From positions 1-20,151 of the IMG/VR virus record IMGVR_UViG_3300047564_006603: a DNA stretch of 20,151 nt, one strand, 5' to 3'. Below are positions 1 to 4,946 of the stretch, piece after piece (position 1 is the stretch's first letter; each line of letters starts with the position of its first letter). A program made the position numbers and the translations under genes. The DNA comes from a virus. The notes below the pieces were generated by a model. It saw only the letters and a program-made list of their open reading frames with translations, ran no database searches and was not told the origin of the DNA.

Positions 1-517
1 ATTCTTTTGGGTTAGCTGAAGCAGCACCATCATAGTGATCGCTGTTAGTTGCTTTCCAATCAGGTGAAGGAGGATTGCACATACCATGAACCCATTTATT
101 CTTAACCACTTCTTTTGTAGCTTCGTAATGGAGATCAGACATTTTACGAGCATCTTCATTAGCTTTCTTTTTTTGCTCGTTATCAAGTCTAGCAATTCCC
201 TCATTCCATTCTTTGAGATTCTTATCCGCTTTAGTCCATTCATTGCAGCACTCATTCTCATCAGTATCCCCCATACAGCAATAAGGAGGCTCTTCATTAA
301 TTTGATCTTCTAGATCTTTTAAATCGTAGCCAAATTCTGGTACAACTTCTAAATGACCATCAAAGACAAAGCCACAAGCTTTTAGATAACACTCAAAGTT
401 CCAGAGCATTTGCGTAATGGTGACATCTCCGGGCATGTCAAAGGTTACATCGACAGGGGAGAATTCTTCTAACTCTGTGTCGTTATAGGTATATTTGAAT
501 TGATGCTTTGCATTCAT
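1..517 (-). CDS. Partial acidic hypothetical protein, cut by the window edge
   Basis: The frame is open on the minus strand from an ATG at 515-517 through the left edge, giving at least 172 codons, so the stop lies outside the window. The product begins MNAKHQFKYTYNDTELEEFS, is acidic, and has a Cys-rich stretch (PYCCMGDTDENECCNEW, near residues 78-94) that could bind a metal, though this is only inference. A Lys/Glu-rich helical segment follows, then a Pro/Trp-containing stretch. I do not recognise a family. An AGGA lies about 10 bases upstream of the start (GTAGGATAGTTCTATTATG), so weak Shine-Dalgarno use is possible. The preceding gene stops 19 bases upstream, which places this in the same minus-strand operon. 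The uninterrupted frame and codon use typical of the neighbours make it a real gene; its function is unknown. Confidence 0.75.
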   Translation of the reverse strand, partial: MNAKHQFKYTYNDTELEEFSPVDVTFDMPGDVTITQMLWNFECYLKACGFVFDGHLEVVPEFGYDLKDLEDQINEEPPYCCMGDTDENECCNEWTKADKNLKEWNEGIARLDNEQKKKANEDARKMSDLHYEATKEVVKNKWVHGMCNPPSPDWKATNSDHYDGAASANPKE

Positions 518-536
518 AATAGAACTATCCTACATC

Positions 537-896
537 TTAAGAATTTAACAACTCTGAACTTTCAACTATTGTTCCAACAACCTCTAAGTTTTCTTTGGAG
601 TAGTTGTGCAAATGTTCTTCCTTTTTTAAAGGTGTATTAATTACAAACCCTGCCTTCTCTTTATTCCAAACTACTTGACCTAAAAACATCATATCATACG
701 CATGACCAAACCTAACTATATCTCCTTCGTAGATCTCTTTCTCGTTTTTATCTTTTAGTCCTGTATATTGTTGTGGCAAAAGTATATCGTATTCGTTCGT
801 GTCAAAGAGTTCATCAACTAAACCACTGTATTTGTAATCATCTACAAAAGACTTTCCTGCTGGACACCAGAAACGAAATTTAATATCTCTATTCAT
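537..896 (-). CDS. YopX family protein
   Basis: The 119-residue product carries the hallmark of the YopX family (named after a Bacillus phage SPbeta protein): an N-terminal IKFRFWCPAGKSF segment, then QQYTGLKDKNEKEIYEGDIV near residues 42-61. After this motif comes a small beta-rich region and a C-terminal VVGTIVES segment, also typical. YopX proteins are common in phages and prophages of Firmicutes and Bacteroidota and have no established biochemical role. Its ATG lies inside the 3' end of the preceding gene (8-base overlap), so the two are probably translationally coupled. A second, diverged YopX protein is encoded at 2982..3383. The family call is firm; the function is unknown. Confidence 0.88.
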   Translation of the reverse strand: MNRDIKFRFWCPAGKSFVDDYKYSGLVDELFDTNEYDILLPQQYTGLKDKNEKEIYEGDIVRFGHAYDMMFLGQVVWNKEKAGFVINTPLKKEEHLHNYSKENLEVVGTIVESSELLNS

Positions 897-1092
897 CTTT
901 GTACTTTTTTTCGACTAGCACTTGAAGCTTTGATAAAAGCTTGAGCATTTCAGTACAAGTTTTTTTATCTTGTTTAAATCGATCAAGACATTCATCTACA
1001 AGCCCTCTGATTCGTTCTGTCACATTATGAGACCATGTTGAGTACGGAATGAACTCCTTTTCCTTTTCTTTATTTGAGTTTGCTAGTGTCAT
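889..1092 (-). CDS. Small charged hypothetical protein
   Basis: This 67-residue, Lys/Glu-rich, predominantly helical protein begins MTLANSNKEKEKEFIPYSTW. The region from about residue 22 to the end (VTERIRGLVDECLDRFKQDK onward) looks like two amphipathic helices, so a small coiled-coil or helical hairpin is likely. The ATG at 1090-1092 lies only 6 bases past the CCA end of tRNA-Pro, with no Shine-Dalgarno sequence in between. Its message would therefore start at or very near the tRNA 3' end if the tRNA is processed out of a common transcript. It overlaps the following YopX gene by 8 bases. I recognise no family. Confidence 0.65.
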   Translation of the reverse strand: MTLANSNKEKEKEFIPYSTWSHNVTERIRGLVDECLDRFKQDKKTCTEMLKLLSKLQVLVEKKYKDE

Positions 1093-1098
1093 AAAATT

Positions 1099-1176
1099 TG
1101 GTCGGGCAGAGAGGACTCGAACCTCCGGTCATTCCTGCTCCCAAAGCAGGTGCCATGGCCACTAGGCGACTGCCCG
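1099..1176 (-). tRNA. tRNA-Pro(TGG), CCA encoded
   Basis: Folded on the minus strand, the 7-bp acceptor stem is CGGGCAG (1170-1176) with CTGCCCG (1103-1109). The D arm follows (GCC...GGC). The anticodon arm is CCTGC-TTTGGGA-GCAGG, with anticodon TGG in positions 34-36, and the T arm is GGAGG-TTCGAGT-CCTCT with the usual TTCRANY loop. The discriminator is A, and CCA is encoded at 1099-1101. The variable region is 7 bases by this fold, slightly long for a class I tRNA. The gene starts one base after the stop of the DUF3883-like gene and ends 6 bases before the next ATG. It would read the CCA proline codon. Confidence 0.93.
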
Positions 1177-1177
1177 T

Positions 1178-1597
1178 TTATGTTAACTTAATCTCAACAG
1201 CTCTATTTAGTCCAGTATTTTTTGGAAAAGTATACCAGTATTTTCTTTCAACCTTCTTGTAATGCTTTTGCCACTCAGCAGCAGAAAACTCAATAACCTT
1301 TCCGGTTTTGTTTTCTACATCAATGTTCAGTATATAGTAGATATAATAACCTGGAATCTCTTGCAAACATTTTTGTTCGTGCTCTTCAAGCCAACGATTG
1401 ATCATGTGCTCCTTGCGTGAGGTTTTAAGCTCAATGTATCGATAGCTATTTTGCTTTGAGCAAAACGTTCTAATATCGTAGCCGAAGTGCTTTTCTCCTT
1501 TTGAAAAGGGAATGTGCTCTCTGTTATGACTTTTCTCGTAAGCAATAGCAATCTCCTTGCCTACTTGCTCGGTAATAATGTTATCTCTAGTTGCCAT
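1178..1597 (-). CDS. DUF3883-like PD-(D/E)XK nuclease-fold protein
   Basis: The 139-residue protein matches the pattern of the DUF3883 domain (C-terminal domain of Protein NO VEIN, also found in restriction-type proteins). An N-terminal helix carries GKEIAIAYEKSH, followed by FGYDIRTF (Asp41) and YRYIELKTS (Glu56, Lys58). After that comes an NRWLEEHEQKC helix and a GYYIYYILNID strand. The Asp...Glu-x-Lys spacing is that of a PD-(D/E)XK restriction-endonuclease-like site, so nuclease activity is possible, though in this family it is mostly inferred. The gene sits between two tRNA genes. Its start codon is 6 bases past the last base of tRNA-Ile, and its only Shine-Dalgarno-like sequence (AGGAG) is the 3' acceptor strand of that tRNA. 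A role in host DNA degradation or counter-defence is speculative. Confidence 0.72.
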   Translation of the reverse strand: MATRDNIITEQVGKEIAIAYEKSHNREHIPFSKGEKHFGYDIRTFCSKQNSYRYIELKTSRKEHMINRWLEEHEQKCLQEIPGYYIYYILNIDVENKTGKVIEFSAAEWQKHYKKVERKYWYTFPKNTGLNRAVEIKLT

Positions 1598-1611
1598 AAA
1601 AAATACTCCTG
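1598..1611 (-). promoter_or_regulatory. Shine-Dalgarno embedded in tRNA-Ile acceptor strand
   Basis: On the minus strand the 3' acceptor strand of tRNA-Ile reads CAGGAGT. Its AGGAG lies 8 bases (TATTTTTT) before the ATG of the DUF3883-like gene, which is normal Shine-Dalgarno spacing. If the tRNA folds or is cleaved out, this ribosome-binding site is lost. If translation starts on an unprocessed transcript, the tRNA acceptor stem must open. The overlap is seen directly; the regulatory consequence is inference. Confidence 0.45.
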
Positions 1612-1677
1612 GTGAGGCTTGAACTCACAACCTGTCCGTTATAAACAGACTGCTCTAACCAGTTGAGCTACAGGAGA
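1604..1677 (-). tRNA. tRNA-Ile(TAT), CCA not encoded
   Basis: On the minus strand the acceptor is TCTCCTG (1671-1677) paired with CAGGAGT (1605-1611), which leaves only the terminal pair (T-T) unmatched. Positions 8-9 are TA, and the D arm is GCTC...GAGC. The anticodon arm is GTCTG-TTTATAA-CGGAC, giving anticodon TAT. The variable loop is AGGTT and the T arm is GTGAG-TTCAAGC-CTCAC. The total is 74 bases including discriminator A; no CCA follows, so host or phage CCA addition is needed. It would read ATA, an isoleucine codon used in the AT-rich genes here. Confidence 0.9.
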
Positions 1678-1684
1678 GTTTAAA

Positions 1685-2017
1685 TTATTCAGTGAAGCTT
1701 CGTATCCACTCTTCAGCGTTCCAATCCATTAGCAACGTTAAAGTTATTTCCTCATCCTCTGTAGAGACCAACGTCATTGTTGCTCCGTTGATTGTTACTG
1801 TTTCATTATCATCTTTATTGAAGTAGTATTCATAAAGATAACCACTATCACTTGATTCACAAATCCCATTTGTGTCAGACCAAACAAGATGCATAAACTC
1901 TCCGTCTGGATTGTCTGTTCCCATCAAGGATGGGACAGCTACCAAGCCGTCATCAACTTGAACTGCAGAGCAATCTTGGAGAAGCATGTAGGCTCGAGTA
2001 AGAGGAATTTGTTTCAT
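1685..2017 (-). CDS. Acidic hypothetical protein
   Basis: The 110-residue, strongly acidic product begins MKQIPLTRAYMLLQDCSAVQ. It has a central Asp/Ser/Gly-rich section and a TVTINGATMTLVSTEDEEIT stretch that looks beta-rich. No motif identifies a family, and the low pI is in keeping with small phage early proteins that bind host proteins, but this is only an analogy. The ATG is preceded, at a distance of 4 bases, by a perfect 16-base palindrome (2022..2037) and has no Shine-Dalgarno sequence. The stop is 7 bases before the 5' end of tRNA-Ile. Confidence 0.65.
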   Translation of the reverse strand: MKQIPLTRAYMLLQDCSAVQVDDGLVAVPSLMGTDNPDGEFMHLVWSDTNGICESSDSGYLYEYYFNKDDNETVTINGATMTLVSTEDEEITLTLLMDWNAEEWIRSFTE

Positions 2018-2021
2018 GTTT

Positions 2022-2037
2022 AATAGAGTACTCTATT
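2022..2037. repeat. Perfect 16-bp palindrome upstream of a start codon
   Basis: AATAGAGTACTCTATT is identical on both strands. It lies 4 bases upstream of the ATG at 2017 in a 30-base gap between genes. As DNA it could be an operator for a dimeric regulator. As RNA it could fold as AATAGA/TCTATT with a GTAC loop just where the ribosome would bind. Which of these applies cannot be told from sequence. Confidence 0.5.
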
Positions 2038-2047
2038 TACTTGGACA

Positions 2048-2248
2048 CTACAAGTTTATATTTTTAACGCAGGAAATTTTTCCGTCTGCTTTAGTGAACA
2101 AAAAACTTTTCCATTCTTTACCGTTATACTCAAACTTTACTAAAATCTTATTGCAAGCTGTTTCTAGCTTTTCTAATATACAAATTTGATCTAAAGATAG
2201 ATGCCAAACAGCACCATCAATCGTTGCACAGACATACTGTTTGTCCAT
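2048..2248 (-). CDS. Small hypothetical protein
   Basis: From the ATG at 2246-2248 the product is 66 residues, beginning MDKQYVCATIDGAVWHLSLD. It looks like a small mixed alpha/beta domain (YVCATIDGAVWHLSL, then KILVKFEYNGKEWKSFLF, then a KADGKISCV strand). The frame stays open upstream to a TTG at 2290, which would add 14 residues and overlap the previous gene by 28 bases. I prefer the ATG because the longer start has no ribosome-binding site and extends into a well-supported gene. No family is recognised. Confidence 0.6.
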   Translation of the reverse strand: MDKQYVCATIDGAVWHLSLDQICILEKLETACNKILVKFEYNGKEWKSFLFTKADGKISCVKNINL

Positions 2249-2262
2249 ACATATACTTATTT

Positions 2263-2571
2263 TTATTCGAGGTAATATTGAAGTTCGCAATGAGCATCAA
2301 ACTCTTTATCTGCAAATATTTTATTAGTTTTATACGCTTCAATTTCTTCTGACAGACGCTCATACATACTTTCTATTTCTTCGTGAGCATCTCCAATTGC
2401 ATAGCTCACAGGAGACAATTGTTCGTTAATGCTTTGATGCTCAGAAAAATCCAAAGCCCAATCAACATCACCTCCAATACGGTCAAGCAAAGCCATGGCT
2501 TGTGTAAGCTGTTCAAGCTTTCTTTCAGCTTCAGATAGCAACGATTCGCTTGTTTCTTTTGTAGCAGACAT
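2263..2571 (-). CDS. Helical (coiled-coil) hypothetical protein
   Basis: The 102-residue acidic product starts at an ATG (2569-2571), MSATKETSESLLSEAERKLE. The heptad-like LLSEAERKLEQLTQAMALLD segment and a later EEIESMYERLSEEIEAYK segment suggest two long amphipathic helices, probably forming a coiled-coil hairpin or dimer. No catalytic motif is visible. It lies in the minus-strand operon, 32 bases after the preceding gene and 14 bases before the next preferred ATG. It resembles many unnamed phage early proteins; I cannot assign a role. Confidence 0.65.
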   Translation of the reverse strand: MSATKETSESLLSEAERKLEQLTQAMALLDRIGGDVDWALDFSEHQSINEQLSPVSYAIGDAHEEIESMYERLSEEIEAYKTNKIFADKEFDAHCELQYYLE

Positions 2572-2603
2572 TTAAACTTATTATCTAATAACTCTTAAGG
2601 AGC

Positions 2604-2861
2604 TCAACCAAAGATTTTTTTACGTTGTAGCTCATAGCTACTCATTAGTTCTAAAAAGTTATTGTAGCTTTCATCAGAGCAATCAGTTTCATCGCCTCGC
2701 CCTTCTTGAATAAGGAGAACGTCCCGAGTTACATTATCAATATGCTCTTTGAGCTTTTTATTTAGATGTATAAAAACCCAAATGTTGTAGCACAGCTTTC
2801 CCAAGAAATACAACGTGACACATAAAAGTGTCAACACAACAATCGAGATTGCGAAGTGCAT
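2604..2861 (-). CDS. Small inner-membrane protein with one N-terminal TM segment
   Basis: The 85-residue product starts MHFAISIVVLTLLCVTLYFL. Residues 3-32 form one long or two short hydrophobic segments with almost no charge, followed by a basic helix (HLNKKLKEH) and an acidic cytoplasmic-type tail. It should be a membrane-anchored protein. The ATG at 2859-2861 is chosen because it overlaps the stop of the preceding 42-codon gene in a TAATG junction, typical of translational coupling. An in-frame TTG two codons earlier is less likely. The role is unknown; holin, superinfection-exclusion and spanin-like functions are all conceivable but unsupported. Confidence 0.62.
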   Translation of the reverse strand: MHFAISIVVLTLLCVTLYFLGKLCYNIWVFIHLNKKLKEHIDNVTRDVLLIQEGRGDETDCSDESYNNFLELMSSYELQRKKIFG

Positions 2862-2989
2862 TAGCAATTTGTGTAGTTGAGGTTTCGGTATTCATATTTT
2901 CCCCTCATGATCAAAACTTCTGATCCCACAAGAGGGGCATGCCCGGTCTTATTCAAATGCTTGTTTTTTGCTAGATAGTACTTATCCAT
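2861..2989 (-). CDS. 42-residue hypothetical protein between YopX and membrane genes
   Basis: This short gene begins MDKYYLAKNKHLNKTGHAPL, continues VGSEVLIMRGKYEYRNL and ends NYTNC. Its ATG lies within the end of the upstream YopX gene (AATGGATAAG, where TAA stops YopX). Its own TAA shares an A with the ATG of the membrane-protein gene (TAATG). Being fitted exactly between two genes by overlapping start and stop signals is strong evidence that it is translated. The product is basic, and its GHAPLVGSEVLIMRGKY stretch looks like a small beta-barrel strand pattern. No family is recognised. Confidence 0.6.
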   Translation of the reverse strand: MDKYYLAKNKHLNKTGHAPLVGSEVLIMRGKYEYRNLNYTNC

Positions 2990-3383
2990 TTTGTTGGTTA
3001 TATTCTTGCAAAATGTTTAAGTTCTCAAAGATGTTGCCAAGTTTTTTAATATAGCTTTCACTACCAATCCACATATGAGCCCATACAATTTTAAGAGTCG
3101 AGTCTTCATTTAAAACTCTTAGAAAGAAGCAACCATTTGCAAACTCAACGACACACAAATGCTTTTCTTTGAATGTTACAATATCTCCTTCGTACAGCTC
3201 TTGTCCGTCTGCATCATTAATGCCACTATATTGTAACAGAGTTAATGATGTTGCAGAGTCTGTTCCGTTTTGCAAATTGCAAACGATGCCGTTTAAAGTA
3301 ATAATAACATGGTCTTTGTTGAGTACCGAATCCAAAAACTGATTCGCCTCAAAGTCCCACACCTTAAATTTAAAGGATCTCAT
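2982..3383 (-). CDS. YopX family protein (second copy)
   Basis: The 133-residue protein has YopX architecture: N-terminal FKFKVWDFEANQFLD, then LLQYSGINDADGQELYEGDI (about residues 49-68) ending in the conserved YEGDIV, then a beta strand pair (CVVEFANGCFFLRV) and C-terminal KLGNIFENL. Identity with the YopX protein at 537..896 is limited to the hallmark segment and fold pattern, so the two are old paralogs or separately acquired. It starts one base after the stop of the gene upstream, and a 42-codon gene starts inside its own last codons. The function is unknown; the family call is firm. Confidence 0.87.
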   Translation of the reverse strand: MRSFKFKVWDFEANQFLDSVLNKDHVIITLNGIVCNLQNGTDSATSLTLLQYSGINDADGQELYEGDIVTFKEKHLCVVEFANGCFFLRVLNEDSTLKIVWAHMWIGSESYIKKLGNIFENLNILQEYNQQNG

Positions 3384-3384
3384 T

Positions 3385-3558
3385 TTAGTGCTTTGGTTCG
3401 TTGAACTGATTCCAAGATAAATGTTCTAGTCTTTTTTTACCTTTGATCTCTGCTTCTCTTTTGGTGAATGCTTGTACTTCAACTGTGCCTCTATTCGTTG
3501 CACTCTTATAAATTTCGACTACAAACTTTTTAAGTTTGCGTACGATTCTTTTAGTCAT
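3385..3558 (-). CDS. Small basic hypothetical protein
   Basis: From the ATG at 3556-3558 the product is 57 residues, MTKRIVRKLKKFVVEIYKSA onward, rich in Lys and Arg, and could bind nucleic acid. A GTG four codons upstream is possible. The ATG is preferred because it has a good GGAGG 6 bases upstream and because it overlaps the stop of the 51-residue gene upstream (ATGACTAA junction). The middle EVQAFTKREAEIKGKKRLE stretch is reminiscent of short phage proteins with a beta-hairpin followed by a helix. No family is recognised. Confidence 0.62.
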   Translation of the reverse strand: MTKRIVRKLKKFVVEIYKSATNRGTVEVQAFTKREAEIKGKKRLEHLSWNQFNEPKH

Positions 3559-3706
3559 CTTCGCCTCCACGACGAACTTTTTGAGGAGTAGTTAGCTTCT
3601 TTTTCTTTTCAGGATAAAAGACCTCTTTGAACTCTTTTTTTGAAAGAGCTTTACGAATTTCCATCTGTAAAGCCTTGCCGTAGTTTGGAAAAATTCCGTG
3701 TCCCAT
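3551..3706 (-). CDS. 51-residue basic hypothetical protein
   Basis: This short gene begins MGHGIFPNYGKALQMEIRKA, continues LSKKEFKEVFYPEKKKKL and ends TTPQKVRRGGEDD. It fills what would otherwise be a 180-base hole in a gene-dense operon. Its stop overlaps the start of the next gene by 8 bases, and its codon use matches the neighbours. The product is strongly basic with an acidic C-terminal tip. It has no Shine-Dalgarno sequence, like most genes here. I recognise no family; a nucleic-acid or ribosome-binding role is only a guess from charge. Confidence 0.6.
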   Translation of the reverse strand: MGHGIFPNYGKALQMEIRKALSKKEFKEVFYPEKKKKLTTPQKVRRGGEDD

Positions 3707-3737
3707 ATCTAATATATACTACAAAATAAGCTGGACG

Positions 3738-3923
3738 TCAATAGTCGTAATTGCGGATTGTTGGTTCTTCAAGAATCATTGCAGGAAGAAATTTTTGATC
3801 CACAATGATTTTTAGCTCATCAATTTGAGTCTGAAGAGTTTTAGTTTCCTTGAATAGTATTACAACTAGAATGAGTAACATTCCTATAACACATCCATAC
3901 ATTAGGTCTATATCAACTTTCAT
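3738..3923 (-). CDS. Small single-pass membrane protein
   Basis: The 61-residue product begins MKVDIDLMYGCVIGMLLILV. Residues 8-24 form a clear transmembrane helix. A Lys-Glu-Thr-Lys stop-transfer follows, then a heptad-like helix (TLQTQIDELKIIVDQKF) and a short acidic tail ending in YDY. A one-TM anchor followed by a coiled coil would allow self-association at the inner membrane. The ATG at 3921-3923 overlaps the preceding gene by 11 bases. Role unknown; lysis-control or exclusion functions are possible by size and topology only. Confidence 0.62.
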   Translation of the reverse strand: MKVDIDLMYGCVIGMLLILVVILFKETKTLQTQIDELKIIVDQKFLPAMILEEPTIRNYDY

Positions 3924-4221
3924 ATAAGCTTTTTAGTTTTGCTGTTGCAATGAGATCAAAGTCGGATTGAATGTCCCATGCTACTTCCTTAAGAAGTGTT
4001 TCTTCAATCTCTTTGACGCTCTTATAGTCTGATACAAAATGATGTCTGCCTCCATCTTTCATATTGAAAGCATACGAATGCATGATATCCGACTTGCAAG
4101 TCATTGGATCGTAGCTTTTACTACAACAGTTGTCTCCTGTGAGCTCATACTGAATATCTTGAAGAGCGGCTGCGTAACCTTCAAGATAACGCTGCTCGTC
4201 GTTGGTTAGTTCTGTTAACAT
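3913..4221 (-). CDS. Hypothetical protein
   Basis: The 102-residue product begins MLTELTNDEQRYLEGYAAAL. The N-terminal EQRYLEGYAAALQDIQYEL helix resembles the short helices seen in many phage proteins annotated only as hypothetical. It has a Cys-Cys pair and a lone Cys (DNCCSKSYDPMTCKSD), then His-rich GGRHHFVSDYK, so metal binding is possible. Its ATG follows the previous stop in a TAATATG junction, and its 3' end overlaps the membrane-protein gene by 11 bases. Function not assigned. Confidence 0.65.
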   Translation of the reverse strand: MLTELTNDEQRYLEGYAAALQDIQYELTGDNCCSKSYDPMTCKSDIMHSYAFNMKDGGRHHFVSDYKSVKEIEETLLKEVAWDIQSDFDLIATAKLKSLYES

Positions 4222-4222
4222 A

Positions 4223-4426
4223 TTACACCAGCAGTTTGAAAATCTTTACAAAGTCCTTGGAGTTGAGATTATAAAACTTCACTCCAGCCAAAGACCAGCT
4301 TCTTGCGTATGTTGCAAACAAATGATGAAGGAACGTTTCATCCTTTGCAACAAGCACGCTGTCGTAGTCCTTTCTCGAAACAAGGACATAGTTTGGAGCA
4401 AACACCGAGTCGTTTTTAGTTTTCAT
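4223..4426 (-). CDS. Small hypothetical protein
   Basis: The 67-residue product begins MKTKNDSVFAPNYVLVSRKD. It looks like a compact alpha/beta protein with an aromatic, basic C-terminal half (SLAGVKFYNLNSKDFVKIFK). No motif is recognised. The ATG at 4424-4426 overlaps the end of a putative 17-codon reading frame. Its stop is one base from the next start (TAATATG), so these genes are probably cotranslated. Function unknown. Confidence 0.6.
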   Translation of the reverse strand: MKTKNDSVFAPNYVLVSRKDYDSVLVAKDETFLHHLFATYARSWSLAGVKFYNLNSKDFVKIFKLLV

Positions 4427-4469
4427 CTTGTAACATCATCGTTTGTTTATAAGGACATTCAACTCTCAT
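4416..4469 (-). CDS. Possible 17-residue micro-gene
   Basis: A 17-codon frame (MRVECPYKQTMMLQDEN) starts in an ATGA overlap with the stop of the protease-like gene and ends inside the first codons of the next gene (ATGAAAACTAAA). It exactly bridges the 39-base gap. It could be a real micropeptide or simply a device for translational reinitiation. At this length chance is a serious alternative. Confidence 0.25.
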   Translation of the reverse strand: MRVECPYKQTMMLQDEN

Positions 4470-4858
4470 TTTCTTTCATTGCCTACAAACTTCCAAGCTT
4501 CTTTAATGCGCTCTAGTGGTTTTGGGTCCTGTCTATCAAACACCATTCCATTAATAATAGCATAAGCATGCCCCTTACGTCTAACATAGTAGCGTCCTTG
4601 TGGATGTGTTTTAATAAACTTCTGAACCGTAATTGGCTTTCGCTTGACCTTTCGAAATTGATTACGTCCAAACTTTGTATTGTAATACTTTATAAGCTTC
4701 TCTGATCTAAAGCCTCTATTGTCTTGTCGCCCAGCATCCTTTGCAATCCGATGTGCTTTGTCATAGGGAATGTCAGCTGTTATAGCTAAAGCAATAACCG
4801 TGCAATTCTTTTTATCGGTTGGTACAAAGTTATCGAGTTCGCATACATCTTGGCTCAT
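4466..4858 (-). CDS. Papain-like cysteine-protease-fold candidate
   Basis: The 130-residue protein has the layout of small papain-like (peptidase C39/NlpC-like) phage proteins. KKNCTVIALAITADIPYDKA places a Cys (residue 19) at the start of a helix. Near the C terminus, GRYYVRRKGHAYAIINGMVF puts His97 on a strand, followed by Asp108 in FDR. A Cys-His-Asp order with this spacing suggests a catalytic triad, but the family is inferred from pattern only and activity is not shown. Between these lie a basic region (RNQFRKVKRKPITV) and the helix of an EKLIKYYNTKFG segment. It is the first gene after the terminator at 4893..4929, so it opens the downstream accessory operon; TATAAT occurs 15 bases before its ATG. 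Confidence 0.6.
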   Translation of the reverse strand: MSQDVCELDNFVPTDKKNCTVIALAITADIPYDKAHRIAKDAGRQDNRGFRSEKLIKYYNTKFGRNQFRKVKRKPITVQKFIKTHPQGRYYVRRKGHAYAIINGMVFDRQDPKPLERIKEAWKFVGNERK

Positions 4859-4892
4859 ACGACAAAAAGATTATATCATTATTGTGGACAGT

Positions 4893-4929
4893 TAAACAGG
4901 AAACCCCAACCTCTCGGTTGGGGCCCTGT
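4893..4929 (-). terminator. Rho-independent terminator after the RadA-like gene
   Basis: On the minus strand CCCCAACC-GAGA-GGTTGGGG (4904-4923) forms an 8-bp perfect stem with a GNRA loop. An outer ACAGG/CCTGT pairing extends it, and it is followed by TTTCCTGTTT. It lies 18 bases past the stop of the RadA-like gene and is the strongest hairpin in the window. It separates that gene from the accessory operon downstream. Confidence 0.85.
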
Positions 4930-4946
4930 GTTATGAACTAATTTTA

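Noticed and set aside
86-313. Plus-strand 75-codon hydrophobic frame
   Set aside because: It is antisense to the open minus-strand partial gene at 1..517, whose codon use and context are better; its hydrophobicity is a by-product of the opposite strand.
2758-2895. 45-codon minus-strand frame (MNTETSTTQIANAL...) behind a strong GAGGGG
   Set aside because: It lies out of frame across the membrane-protein gene, and the same upstream bases encode the 42-residue gene at 2861..2989, which fits its neighbours by overlapping start and stop signals. The GAGGGG is more simply part of that coding sequence.
2901-2944. CCCCTC...GAGGGG hairpin and GGGCATGCCC palindrome, first read as a riboswitch-like leader
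   Set aside because: The segment is coding (42-residue gene), so the leader interpretation loses its basis. The pairing may still matter for mRNA folding but I would not call it a regulator.
4893-4929. Hairpin considered as a phage attachment or origin site
   Set aside because: The stem-loop followed by a T-rich tract 18 bases after a stop codon is explained by a Rho-independent terminator. No integrase is present.
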